This document shows, piece by piece, positions 10,969-19,249 of a stretch of DNA of 31,752 nucleotides (position 1 is the first letter of the stretch; every line of letters starts with the position of its first letter). The notes beneath the pieces were generated by a model. The model was not told the origin of the DNA. It saw only the letters and a list, made by a program, of their open reading frames with translations, and ran no database searches. Position numbers and translations under genes: made by a program. The DNA comes from Oscillospiraceae bacterium (lineage in GTDB: Bacteria; Bacillota; Clostridia; Oscillospirales; Oscillospiraceae), in assembly GCA_020025425.1 (NCBI GenBank), contig JAHHSD010000017.1:1-31752 (forward strand), given 5' to 3'.

Positions 10969-11006
10969 AAAAGGACCCTCCGGCCAGCGGCCGGAGGGTC
11001 CTTTTT
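10969..11006. terminator. Bidirectional terminator between secA and the Rrf2 regulator gene
   Basis: Perfect 17-bp stem (AAAAGGACCCTCCGGCC and its complement) with a 3-nt loop AGC and T runs on both strands. It serves the convergent genes secA (plus) and rrf2 (minus). Confidence 0.95.
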
Positions 11007-11013
11007 GGTTGTC

Positions 11014-11463
11014 TCAGGGCTGCTGCGCCTGCTCCGCCTGCGCGGGACAGGGCTCGGCCTCGTTCCGCATCAGGTCCAGCAGGGTGACGCTGTCCAGGTA
11101 GTTGTCGATCACGGCCTGGAGCCCCTTCCAGAGCGGCCGGGTGCGGCACTCCTCTGTGTTGCCGCAGGGAACTGCGCCGCACTCCAGGCAGCTGACCGGG
11201 GCCAGATCTCCCTCGGCCAGGCGCAGGATCTCGCCCACGGTGTACTCCTCCGGCCGGCGGCACAGCCGATAGCCGCCGCCCCGGCCCTGGACGCCCTCCA
11301 CCAGCCGGTTTTTCGCCAGCACAGGCAGGATGCGCTCCAGGTATTTCAGGGAGATCCCCTGCCGCTGGGCGATGGTCCGCATGGCCACATAGTCGTCGCT
11401 TCCGGTCTCGGCCAGGTCCACCATCACCCGCAGGGCATATCTTCCTCTGGTTGAAATCATCAT
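11014..11463 (-). CDS. Rrf2 family transcriptional regulator (IscR-like, Fe-S sensing)
   Basis: A 149-residue winged-helix regulator. The N-terminal helix-turn-helix includes STRGRYALRVMVDLA and the recognition helix ISLKYLERILPVLAKNRLV; the wing is GRGGGYRL. Four cysteines follow (Cys92, 95, 100, 106), placed like the [2Fe-2S] ligands of IscR (92, 98, 104). This suggests it senses Fe-S cluster status and controls the neighbouring nifS-nifU genes. It lies 76 nt after nifU on the same strand with its own promoter (11493-11521) and an imperfect palindrome over the start site (11472-11493). Whether it acts as IscR, CymR or another Rrf2 type cannot be settled; the cysteine set favours IscR-like. 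Confidence 0.92.
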   Translation of the reverse strand: MMISTRGRYALRVMVDLAETGSDDYVAMRTIAQRQGISLKYLERILPVLAKNRLVEGVQGRGGGYRLCRRPEEYTVGEILRLAEGDLAPVSCLECGAVPCGNTEECRTRPLWKGLQAVIDNYLDSVTLLDLMRNEAEPCPAQAEQAQQP

Positions 11464-11471
11464 AATCCCAC

Positions 11472-11521
11472 TACCTCACTTCACCTGAGCGTATCATACC
11501 ACGGAGGCGACGGGCAATCAA
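11472..11521 (-). promoter_or_regulatory. Promoter of the Rrf2 gene with a possible autoregulatory operator
   Basis: Minus strand: -35 TTGATT (11521-11516), 17-bp spacer, -10 TATGAT (11498-11493). Directly downstream lies an imperfect inverted repeat with arms TACGCTCA (11493-11486) and TGAGGTA (11478-11472), which shares a TACCT-type half-site with the palindrome at the nifS promoter. Confidence 0.55.
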
Positions 11522-11539
11522 GGCAGACCCGGTCCCCGC

Positions 11540-11980
11540 TCAGTGGTCGATCTCACAGCCGTGGGCACAGCTCTCGCAGTCGGGGAAGTCCTTCTTGTCG
11601 TAGGCGATCCCGTTCTTGTCATAATAGTCCTTGATGGCCGACTTGATGGCCTCCTCTGCCAGCACGGAACAGTGCAGCTTGTGGGCGGGCAGGCCGTCCA
11701 GGGCCTCGGCCACCGCCCGGTTGGTCAGGCTCAGGGCCTGGGACAGGGGCTGGCCCTTGATCATCTCGGTGGCCATGGAGCTGGAGGCGATGGCCGAACC
11801 GCAACCAAAGGTCTCGAACTTCACGTCCTCGATCTTGTCGTCCTGAATCTTCAGGTAAATCTTCATAATATCGCCGCACTTGGCGTTGCCAACCTCGCCC
11901 ACGCCGTCGGCGTCCTGGATCACACCCACGTTTCTGGGGTTGCGGAAGTGGTCCATCACGATGTCACTATATAATGCCAT
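11540..11980 (-). CDS. nifU: Fe-S cluster assembly scaffold protein, NifU/IscU family
   Basis: A 146-residue scaffold on which [2Fe-2S] and [4Fe-4S] clusters are built from sulfur delivered by the cysteine desulfurase. The three ligand cysteines are present: Cys35 in NAKCGD (with Asp37), Cys60 in GCGSA and Cys104 in LHCSVLAEEAI. The C-terminus adds CESCAHGCE (Cys135, 138, 142), an extra cysteine cluster seen in clostridial NifU-like proteins and absent from E. coli IscU. The ATG follows GTGAGGG. It starts 10 nt after nifS, so the two are co-transcribed. The symbol follows NifU/IscU usage; the family is certain. Confidence 0.95.
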   Translation of the reverse strand: MALYSDIVMDHFRNPRNVGVIQDADGVGEVGNAKCGDIMKIYLKIQDDKIEDVKFETFGCGSAIASSSMATEMIKGQPLSQALSLTNRAVAEALDGLPAHKLHCSVLAEEAIKSAIKDYYDKNGIAYDKKDFPDCESCAHGCEIDH

Positions 11981-11990
11981 ATTATTTCCC

Positions 11991-13181
<1,191 letters not shown>

Positions 13182-13202
13182 GGTGTTCACTCCTTATAGT
13201 CC

Positions 13203-13222
13203 GGCCCGCGCTTGGGCGGGCC
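13203..13222 (-). promoter_or_regulatory. GC-rich hairpin in the nifS leader
   Basis: Seven-bp stem GGCCCGC/GCGGGCC with a 6-nt loop, ending about 9 nt before the nifS ribosome binding site. It may stabilise the message or modulate translation. Confidence 0.4.
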
Positions 13223-13265
13223 CTTGTCTTTCTCTTAAATACCCACCTCATTGGTTGGTGATTAG

Positions 13266-13300
13266 AATATACATGTTTTTACCTACTATGTCAATAGGTA
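13266..13300 (-). promoter_or_regulatory. nifS promoter with overlapping palindromic operator
   Basis: Minus strand: -35 TTGACA (13294-13289), 17-bp spacer, -10 TATATT (13271-13266), close to sigma-A consensus. A 21-bp inverted repeat (13280-13300) with arms TACCTA and TAGGTA spaced by 9 nt covers the -35. Its position would let a bound repressor block RNA polymerase. The nearby Rrf2 protein is the obvious candidate, which is inference. Confidence 0.7.
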
Positions 13301-13310
13301 TTTAGAAAAA

Positions 13311-13344
13311 AATAAAAAGCCCCGGCACAGCGATGTGTGCCGGG
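13311..13344 (-). terminator. Intrinsic terminator after the aldose-epimerase gene
   Basis: Minus strand: stem CCCGGCACA (13344-13336) with TGTGCCGGG (13329-13321), loop CATCGC, then GC and a T-rich tract from 13318. Ends the minus-strand unit that includes the NUDIX and epimerase genes. Confidence 0.9.
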
Positions 13345-13369
13345 ACCTTGGGTGTTCGTTCAAAAAGAG

Positions 13370-14251
13370 TCAGGAGAAGGTGCTGGTGTATCGCAGGGTC
13401 TCGGCCTGTCCGGGCTCCAGGGTGCGGATGCCCGCCTTGTCGGCCAGGGACCGGCCCGCAAAGGTGCCGTCAGGCAGGGTGGACCAGGGCTCGATGCACA
13501 CATAGTTGGTGTCAAAGGGCTTTGCCTGGGTCCAGATGCCCAGGTAGGGGAAGTCCGGAAAGTCCAGCTGTACCCGGACTCTGCCCGCCCCGTCCACCAG
13601 CTGGGCGGTGCGCCGGGGCAGCTGGTCCACCACAACAGTGTCCAGGCCGTAGTCGGCAGGCTTCAGGCCTACGCGGCCCCCCTCCAGCGGAATGGTTTTC
13701 CAGCCCTTGGGCTCCAGCATCCCCGTTTCATTCATGCCATAGGGGCTCAAAGTATCCAGACCGGGCAGGACCACCCGGTAGTCCCCCATGGTCTCGCCGG
13801 CCGCCAGGGGCGCCCGGAAGCCGTCGTGGCTGCCCAGCTCGTAGTACATGGTCCCCTCCGACCGGTTCTCCACGGTGCAGGCCTTGGTCAGCCGGTTTTC
13901 CTCCAGGGTGAAGGTCACGGTGAGCCGGAAGGCGAAGGGCCACACGGCCCGGGTGGCCGGGCTGTCCGTCAGCTGGAACACGGCCCTGGTCCGACTGTGC
14001 TCCGCCACGGTGAACAGGCTGTCCCGGGCGAAGCCGTGGGCGGAGATCTCATACGTCTCCCCGTTCAGGGTATATTGGCCATTTTGCAGCCGGCCGATCA
14101 CCGGGAAAAGCAGCGGGGCGTGGCGGCCCCAGATCTCCGGGTCGGCCTGCCAGAGATACTCCGTACCGTCCCGGCCCAGGACGGAGTTCAGCTGTGCGCC
14201 CTGCTCCTGAATGGTCACGGTCAGACAGTCATTTTGTAAGGTGATGCTCAT
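13370..14251 (-). CDS. Aldose 1-epimerase (galactose mutarotase-like) family protein
   Basis: A 293-residue beta-sandwich protein of the galactose-mutarotase superfamily, close to the LacX/YeaD-type subgroup, which interconverts sugar anomers or sugar-6-phosphate anomers. Visible motifs are the N-terminal GAQLNSVLGRDGTEYLWQ, WGRHAPLLFPVIGRL, AHGFARD (candidate catalytic His) and the later YVCIEPW. The ATG at 14251 has AAAGGAG upstream and overlaps the stop of the NUDIX gene by 4 nt (ATGA), so the two are translationally coupled. The substrate is not evident. A terminator follows. Confidence 0.9.
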   Translation of the reverse strand: MSITLQNDCLTVTIQEQGAQLNSVLGRDGTEYLWQADPEIWGRHAPLLFPVIGRLQNGQYTLNGETYEISAHGFARDSLFTVAEHSRTRAVFQLTDSPATRAVWPFAFRLTVTFTLEENRLTKACTVENRSEGTMYYELGSHDGFRAPLAAGETMGDYRVVLPGLDTLSPYGMNETGMLEPKGWKTIPLEGGRVGLKPADYGLDTVVVDQLPRRTAQLVDGAGRVRVQLDFPDFPYLGIWTQAKPFDTNYVCIEPWSTLPDGTFAGRSLADKAGIRTLEPGQAETLRYTSTFS

Positions 14252-14733
14252 GTCTCCGGCGCTCCTTTCAGATGCCTGCCGTCCAGAACGGCCTCCTCCA
14301 GGGTGTCCCCCCGGTAGCGCAGCTTCAGGGAGAAGAAGGGGGTATCCGCCCTGGCGATCAGGTCCAGGAAGATGGCGTCCCCCTCCCAGTGGGGCAGCTC
14401 CAGCATGCGGTCCATGGGGACCCACTCCAGCACGCCCTCATCGCACTCCTTCAGCTCCCCGGAAAAATCCGTGGAGGTGAACAGGTGCATATACTCCGTG
14501 GGGTACTTGTCTGAGACAAAGGTGACCAGTCCCCGGTAGGCCCAGCTGTGGAGGGTGAGGCCGGTCTCCTCCCAGACCTCCCGGACCAGACAGTCCTCGG
14601 GACTCTCCTTGTCCTCGAACTTTCCGCCGATCCCGATCCACTTGTCGTGGTTCAGGTCGTTCTTCTTCTTGATTCGGTGGAGCATCAGATAATCCGCTCC
14701 CCGGCGCAGATAACAAAGTGTGGTATTGATCAT
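14248..14733 (-). CDS. NUDIX hydrolase, MutT/8-oxo-dGTP diphosphatase-like
   Basis: A 161-residue Nudix enzyme. The Nudix box at residues 37-59 fits G-x5-E-x7-REUxEExGU exactly (starting GGKFEDKESPEDC and ending REVWEETGL), so it should hydrolyse a nucleoside diphosphate linked to another moiety with Mg2+. The N-terminus MINTTLCYLRR and the WIGIGGKFE context resemble the 8-oxo-dGTP diphosphatase branch; substrate assignment is tentative. I take the ATG at 14733, where similarity to this branch begins; the in-frame start at 14757 would add eight residues and has no clear benefit. It starts 70 nt after the metal ATPase and overlaps the epimerase gene. Confidence 0.92.
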   Translation of the reverse strand: MINTTLCYLRRGADYLMLHRIKKKNDLNHDKWIGIGGKFEDKESPEDCLVREVWEETGLTLHSWAYRGLVTFVSDKYPTEYMHLFTSTDFSGELKECDEGVLEWVPMDRMLELPHWEGDAIFLDLIARADTPFFSLKLRYRGDTLEEAVLDGRHLKGAPET

Positions 14734-14803
14734 CGGTCCGCCGCCCTTTCTGCCCAAATTCGGTTCCCGTTCAGTATAGCACGGCGGGACCGGCGGAACA
14801 AGC

Positions 14804-16735
14804 TCAAGTTGCCGGGAGGGCGCTGCCCTGCTCCGGGTCGGAGCGGTCCTGCTCTCCGGTGTGGCGCATCATGCGGCTGGCATTGAGGATGGCCAGCACG
14901 GACACGCCCACGTCGGCAAAGACGGCCATCCACATGTTGGCATAGCCAACGGTGGACAGGGCCAGCACCAGGAACTTGATCCCCAGGGCCAGGACGATGT
15001 TCTGCTTCACGATGACCATGGTCTTGCGGGCGATCCGCACAGCCTGGGGCAGCTTCTCCAGCTTGTCGTCCATGATGACCACGTCGGCGGCCTCCACAGC
15101 GGCGTCGCTCCCCAGTCCGCCCATGGCCACGCCGATGTCGGCCCGGGAGAGGACGGGGGCGTCGTTGATGCCGTCGCCCACAAAGATCAGCCGCTCATTG
15201 GGCTGCTTCTCAGCCAGCAGGCGCTCCACCTGGTCCACCTTCTGGTCGGGGAGCTGCTGGGCGTGGAACTCGTCCAGTCCCAGCTCCTCAGCTACCGCGC
15301 GGGCGGCCCCCTCGGCGTCGCCGGTGAGCATCACGGTCCTGCGCACGCCCACGGCCTTCAGGTCCCGGATGGTCCGGGCGGCCTCGGGCTTGGGGCAGTC
15401 GGCCACGGACAGGGCGCCGGCGTACACGCCGTCCACCTCCACATAGACCACGGTGCCAGCCTGGACGGGCTTCTGCCGGGCACCGTCGTCGGTCAGGCGG
15501 CGGTTGCCCACCAGCACCTGCCGGCCGTCGATCTTGGCGCTGATCCCCTGTCCGGGGATCTCCTGCACATCGGTGACCCGGCTCTGGTCCAGCTCGCCCG
15601 GATGGGCGGCCCGGATGGAGCGGGCAATGGGGTGGGAGCTGAAGCTCTCGGCCAGGGCGGCCAGCTCCAGCAGCTCCTCCCGATCCATCCCCTCCGTCTG
15701 CACGTCGGTGACGGTAAAGCTGCCCTGGGTCAGGGTGCCGGTCTTGTCAAACACCACCACACCGGCGTCGGCCAGGGCCTCCAGGTAATTTCCGCCCTTG
15801 ACCAGCACGCCGATTTTGGAGGCCGCTCCAATCCCTCCGAAGAAACTCAGGGGGATAGAGATGACCAAAGCGCAGGGGCAGGACACCACCAGGAAGATCA
15901 GGGCGCGCTGGAGCCACATCAGCCACACCTCACCGCCGGGGGCGGCGGCGGTCATGCCAAGCGCGGCTCCCACAGTCCCCACAACGGGGGGCAGGACGGC
16001 CAGCGCCAGGGCGGCAAAGACCACCGCAGGGGTATAATACCGGGCAAATTTGGTAATAAATTGTTCTGCACGGGCCTTTTTGCTGCTGGATTCCTCCACC
16101 AGCTCCAGAATGCGGGCCACGGTGGACTGCTCATAGGGCCGGGTGACCCGGATCTGGAGCACGCCGGACAGGTTGACGCAGCCGCTGACCACCTGCTCCC
16201 CGGGCATGGCGTTCCGGGGGACAGACTCGCCGGTGAGGGCGGCAGTGTCCAGCACGGACATGCCCTCCACCACCTCGCCGTCCAGGGGGATACGCTCACC
16301 GGGCTTGACCAGGATGATCTCGCCCACGGCCACCTCATCCGGGTCCACCTGGACCAGCTCCTCCCCCCGCTGAACGTTGGCGTAGTCGGGGCGGATATCC
16401 ATGAGGGCGGCAATGGACTTGCGGGAGCGGCCCACGGCCACGCTCTGGAACAGCTCGCCCACCTGGTAGAACAGCATAACCGCCACCGCCTCGGTGTACT
16501 CTCCGCAGCCCAGGGCGCCCACTGTGGCCACCGCCATGAGGAAGTTCTCGTCAAAGATCTGGCCGCCCAGAATATTCCGGACCGCCCGATAGAGCACGTC
16601 CCAGCCGATCACCGCGTAGGGGATCAGGAACAGAACCAGCCGCAGCCAGCCCTCCGCCCGGAACAGTACTGCCGCGATCAGAAGCACTGCCGCAGCCAGA
16701 ATGCGGGCGCAGGTCTTTTTCTGTCTTTTTGTCAT
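14804..16735 (-). CDS. Heavy-metal P1B-2-type ATPase (Zn/Cd/Pb exporter)
   Basis: A 643-residue membrane pump that uses ATP to expel divalent metals. Features in order: membrane hairpins, TGES actuator (168-171), CPC metal site in TM6 (Cys286, Cys288), phosphorylated Asp330 in DKTGTLT, and GDGINDAPVLSRADIGVAMG. In the last membrane spans are ALGIK and ADVG, matching the conserved K and D of ZntA/CadA, which point to Zn2+, Cd2+ or Pb2+ rather than copper. The usual N-terminal metal-binding domain is absent and is encoded separately just upstream (14-nt gap). AGGAGGT precedes the ATG. It forms an operon with the HMA gene and the ArsR regulator. Confidence 0.95.
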   Translation of the reverse strand: MTKRQKKTCARILAAAVLLIAAVLFRAEGWLRLVLFLIPYAVIGWDVLYRAVRNILGGQIFDENFLMAVATVGALGCGEYTEAVAVMLFYQVGELFQSVAVGRSRKSIAALMDIRPDYANVQRGEELVQVDPDEVAVGEIILVKPGERIPLDGEVVEGMSVLDTAALTGESVPRNAMPGEQVVSGCVNLSGVLQIRVTRPYEQSTVARILELVEESSSKKARAEQFITKFARYYTPAVVFAALALAVLPPVVGTVGAALGMTAAAPGGEVWLMWLQRALIFLVVSCPCALVISIPLSFFGGIGAASKIGVLVKGGNYLEALADAGVVVFDKTGTLTQGSFTVTDVQTEGMDREELLELAALAESFSSHPIARSIRAAHPGELDQSRVTDVQEIPGQGISAKIDGRQVLVGNRRLTDDGARQKPVQAGTVVYVEVDGVYAGALSVADCPKPEAARTIRDLKAVGVRRTVMLTGDAEGAARAVAEELGLDEFHAQQLPDQKVDQVERLLAEKQPNERLIFVGDGINDAPVLSRADIGVAMGGLGSDAAVEAADVVIMDDKLEKLPQAVRIARKTMVIVKQNIVLALGIKFLVLALSTVGYANMWMAVFADVGVSVLAILNASRMMRHTGEQDRSDPEQGSALPAT

Positions 16736-16748
16736 CCGGGACCTCCTG

Positions 16749-16970
16749 TTACTTTACGATAACCTGACAATCCCGGTCCACCTTTTGGCAGCACTTCACG
16801 GCCTCCTCAACGATCTGGTCGAAGCGGTCATCCTCTGCCTCCAGCACCAGCTTCTGGGTCAGCACACTGACACTGACGTTGGTGACGCCGGGGATCTTGG
16901 AGATGGCGTTCTCCATCTTGGCAGCGCAGTTGGCGCAGTCCAGGTCGATCATCTTAAAGCTCTTTTTCAT
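16749..16970 (-). CDS. Stand-alone heavy-metal-associated (HMA) domain protein
   Basis: A 73-residue ferredoxin-like HMA domain. The metal-binding DCANC motif (Cys12, Cys15) follows strand 1, and IPGVTNVSVSVLTQKLVLE is the typical second half. Because the neighbouring ATPase lacks its own HMA domain, this protein probably hands metal to it or regulates it in trans. The ATG at 16970 has AAGGAG at 8 nt; the GTG three codons upstream would overlap it. It lies 41 nt after arsR and 13 nt before the ATPase. Confidence 0.92.
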   Translation of the reverse strand: MKKSFKMIDLDCANCAAKMENAISKIPGVTNVSVSVLTQKLVLEAEDDRFDQIVEEAVKCCQKVDRDCQVIVK

Positions 16971-17011
16971 ACAAAACACTCCTTAAATAAATTGGTTGAT
17001 CTTCTTTCGGT

Positions 17012-17359
17012 TTACTCCTCCACGTGCTCCATGCCCTGGCTGATGATGTGCCGCACATGCTCGTCGGCCAGAGAGTAGTACACCATCCGTCCATCCCGGC
17101 GGAACTTGACCAGCTTGCCGCTCTTCAGGATGCGCAGCTGGTGGGAGATGGCCGGCTGGGTCAGGTCCAGCAGCCGGGCGATCTCGGCCACACACAGCTC
17201 GTCGGCCTCCAGAAGAGCATACAGGATCTTGATGCGGGTGGAGTCGCCAAAGTACTTGAACAGCTCCGCCAGGTCGTAGAGCACTTCATCGGCGGGCAGC
17301 TTCTTTTGCAGGTTCTCCACCTGGTCCTCTGCCGCCAATTCCGTTTTCTCTTCACCCAT
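17012..17359 (-). CDS. ArsR/SmtB family metal-sensing repressor
   Basis: A 115-residue winged-helix repressor. Helix-turn-helix ELCVAEIARLLDLTQPAISHQL lies at about 54-75, followed by the wing FRRDGRMVYYSL. The alpha-5 metal site of SmtB/CzrA is complete: Asp99, His101, His112 and Glu115 with the same spacing as D104/H106/H117/E120 of SmtB. The alpha-3 site has only one cysteine (Cys56) instead of CxC, so it should sense Zn2+ (or Co2+) rather than be a CadC-type Cd/Pb sensor. It heads the HMA-ATPase operon and likely represses it, with metal binding relieving repression. AAAGGAG precedes the ATG. Confidence 0.94.
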   Translation of the reverse strand: MGEEKTELAAEDQVENLQKKLPADEVLYDLAELFKYFGDSTRIKILYALLEADELCVAEIARLLDLTQPAISHQLRILKSGKLVKFRRDGRMVYYSLADEHVRHIISQGMEHVEE

Positions 17360-17374
17360 AATTATATGCTCCTT

Positions 17375-17428
17375 TGTTTATATGTTTATCTGTTTATGTA
17401 TTATCCATCCATTCCGCATTTTTGTCAA
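17375..17428 (-). promoter_or_regulatory. arsR operon promoter with three ATAAACA direct repeats
   Basis: Minus strand: -35 TTGACA (17428-17423), 17-bp spacer, -10 GATAAT (17405-17400). Just downstream, over the expected start site, are three copies of ATAAACA at 8-bp period (17397-17391, 17389-17383, 17381-17375), a candidate operator for the ArsR protein. ArsR/SmtB operators are usually inverted repeats, so a direct-repeat array is unusual. Confidence 0.65.
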
Positions 17429-17591
17429 GAGTTTAGGCTGGATTTTTTCGCAAAAGTTTGATATAGTAGGGCTCGGATTTTTTCTTTTACTTTTTTTGAA
17501 AAACAGTGGAACTTTTTCAGACCTTTCCCGTCCAATAGACATGTAGGCAATAAGCGCCTGCCTAATCTTATATTGAATTGAGGTCACACAC

Positions 17592-18575
17592 ATGAACTTA
17601 CATAAAACTGCTGTCATCACCCTGGCTCTGTCCCTCTCCCTGTCCACCCTGGCCGCCTGCGGCCCCAAGGACTCCGACAAGGACCCCGCCGGCAGCCAGC
17701 CCGGCTCCTCCATCACCGATGTGAGCAAGCCCGACGGCTCCGGCTCCGACGTCAGCACCCCCGACGTCAGCACCCCCGACGCCTCCGCTCCTGACGCCAG
17801 CAAGCCTGACGCCTCCGCTCCTGATGCCAGCAAGCCCGACGTCTCCAAGCCCGACGCTTCCGAGCCTGACGCTCCGGCCAAGGCCTCTCTGACCCTGAAC
17901 AAGTCCGATTTCACCCTGTTCAAGGCCGGCCAGACCGCCCACCTGAAGGCCCAGGTCACCGGCACTGACAGCAAGGTCAAGTTCACCTCCAGCGACGAGA
18001 AGATCGCCACCGTGGCCGAGGACGGCACCGTCACCGCCGTGGCCCCCGGCAACGCCACCATTACCGCCACTGCCGGCGATCTGAGCGCCAAGTGTGTGGT
18101 CCGCTGCAAGTTCGAGGCCGCCAAGCCCGACACCAAGCCTGAGCCCAAGCCCGACACCAAGCCTGATGTGAAGCCTGAAGCCAGCAAGGTGGATCTGTCC
18201 TCCTTCGCCGCCACCACCATGGCCAACAATCAGTTTGGCTTCCTGGAGCAGGCCAACGACGATCTGCTGAACGAGTACTACACCGGTCTGACCGCCATCC
18301 CCACTGAGCAGCGTCTGGTCTATATCTGCATGATGAGCAACAACCCCGGTGAGTTCGCCCTGATCCAGGTGAAGGACTCCAAAGATGTGGCCTCTGTCAA
18401 GTCCATCCTCCAGGCCCGCATCGACTACATGACCAGCGGCGGCGCCTACTATCCCGCTGCCACCCAGATGTGGACCGAGAATTCCACCGTGGTTTCCAAC
18501 GGCAACTATGTGATGATGGTGGTCCACGAGAACAAGCAGGCCATTGTGGATTCCTTCAACGCCCTGCTCAAGTAA
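17592..18575 (+). CDS. DUF4358 lipoprotein with a bacterial Ig-like (BIG2) domain
   Basis: A 327-residue exported lipoprotein. The signal peptide ends in lipobox LAAC (Cys23). Residues about 40-96 form a low-complexity D-A/V-S-x-P linker. Residues about 97-175 are a BIG2 Ig-like fold (ASLTLNKSDFTL, then KFTSSDEKIATV and GTVTAVAPGNATITAT). A second short K/P/D-rich linker leads to a DUF4358 domain (about 198-327) ending in NGNYVMMVVHE and AIVDSFNALL. DUF4358 has no known function; it resembles the whole of the next gene. GAGGT lies 8 nt before the ATG. The modular build suggests a surface protein anchored to the membrane and reaching into the wall. Confidence 0.9.
   Translation: MNLHKTAVITLALSLSLSTLAACGPKDSDKDPAGSQPGSSITDVSKPDGSGSDVSTPDVSTPDASAPDASKPDASAPDASKPDVSKPDASEPDAPAKASLTLNKSDFTLFKAGQTAHLKAQVTGTDSKVKFTSSDEKIATVAEDGTVTAVAPGNATITATAGDLSAKCVVRCKFEAAKPDTKPEPKPDTKPDVKPEASKVDLSSFAATTMANNQFGFLEQANDDLLNEYYTGLTAIPTEQRLVYICMMSNNPGEFALIQVKDSKDVASVKSILQARIDYMTSGGAYYPAATQMWTENSTVVSNGNYVMMVVHENKQAIVDSFNALLK
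17748..17867 (+). repeat. 15-bp repeats encoding a D-x-S-x-P linker
   Basis: Eight in-frame 15-nt units encode DVSTP, DVSTP, DASAP, DASKP, DASAP, DASKP, DVSKP and DASEP. They form the flexible linker after the lipobox, analogous to the repeat linker of the SGNH lipoprotein at 1959-2909. Confidence 0.88.
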
Positions 18576-18641
18576 AAACCAGCGATTTTCTTCGCTTGTT
18601 TCAATATCCAAACCAATTCAAAACCAAAGGAGAACAATACA

Positions 18642-19148
18642 ATGAAACTGAAACGCATTTTTACCCTGGCTCTGGCCGGCGCCATGTGCCTGTCCCTGCT
18701 GGCCGGCTGCTCCAACAAGGGCGACGACTCCAAGGCTCCCGCTGACGTGGATCTGACCGCCTTCCAGACCTCCGTGGTGGAGGCCCACCCCTTCAGCAAC
18801 AACTTCTTTGAGGTCGCCACTCTGGACAAGGACGATATGGACATTATCAACACCCTCTATCCCGGACTGGCCGACGCCTCCGAAGAAGTGATTGCCTACG
18901 CCAGCATGGTCATGCAGGACAGCGAGATGGTCCTGGTCAAGGCCAAGGATGCCGACAGCGCCAAGACTGTGGAAAAGCTGCTGAACGACCGCATCGCCGC
19001 CATGACCACTGAGGGCATGAACTACCCCGAGGTCGTTGAGGTCTGGAGCACCTCCTCCGCCGTGGCCGCCAATGGCAACTATGCGATGCTCATTGCCCAC
19101 GAGGACAGCCAGGCCATTGTGGACGAGTTCAACGCTCTGTTCAAGTAA
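18642..19148 (+). CDS. DUF4358 lipoprotein
   Basis: A 168-residue lipoprotein, essentially a signal peptide with lipobox LAGC (Cys23), a short spacer and one DUF4358 domain. The C-terminal halves of this protein and the preceding one align (VDLTAFQ with VDLSSFA; NGNYAMLIAHE with NGNYVMMVVHE; AIVDEFNALF with AIVDSFNALL), so the two are tandem paralogues, this one without linker and Ig-like domain. AAAGGAG lies 9 nt before the ATG. It is followed by a hairpin and then the MBOAT gene. Its role is unknown; the neighbours suggest assistance to surface O-acylation. Confidence 0.9.
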   Translation: MKLKRIFTLALAGAMCLSLLAGCSNKGDDSKAPADVDLTAFQTSVVEAHPFSNNFFEVATLDKDDMDIINTLYPGLADASEEVIAYASMVMQDSEMVLVKAKDADSAKTVEKLLNDRIAAMTTEGMNYPEVVEVWSTSSAVAANGNYAMLIAHEDSQAIVDEFNALFK

Positions 19149-19165
19149 GATCTGACCCTTTCTGG

Positions 19166-19210
19166 CCCAGGCAGTCCCCTTTGGGGACCGCCTGGGTCTG
19201 TGCTGTTTTT
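19166..19210 (+). terminator. Hairpin, probable (partial) terminator after the DUF4358 gene
   Basis: Stem CCCAGGC-a-GTCCCC with GGGGAC-c-GCCTGGG (19166-19196), one internal mismatch and a 3-nt loop. A T run (19205-19210) comes about 8 nt later, so termination may be inefficient and allow read-through into the MBOAT gene. Confidence 0.6.
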
Positions 19211-19249
19211 TGCCCCCCGCACATTTCACAGAAAAGAAGGTGCTTCCAC

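Noticed and set aside
14861..16762. 633-codon plus-strand frame opposite the metal ATPase
   Set aside because: Antisense shadow of a clear P-type ATPase; rich in His, Gly and Gln with no motif.
17748..17867. CRISPR or intergenic repeat array
   Set aside because: The 15-bp units are in frame in a lipoprotein gene and encode a D-x-S-x-P linker.
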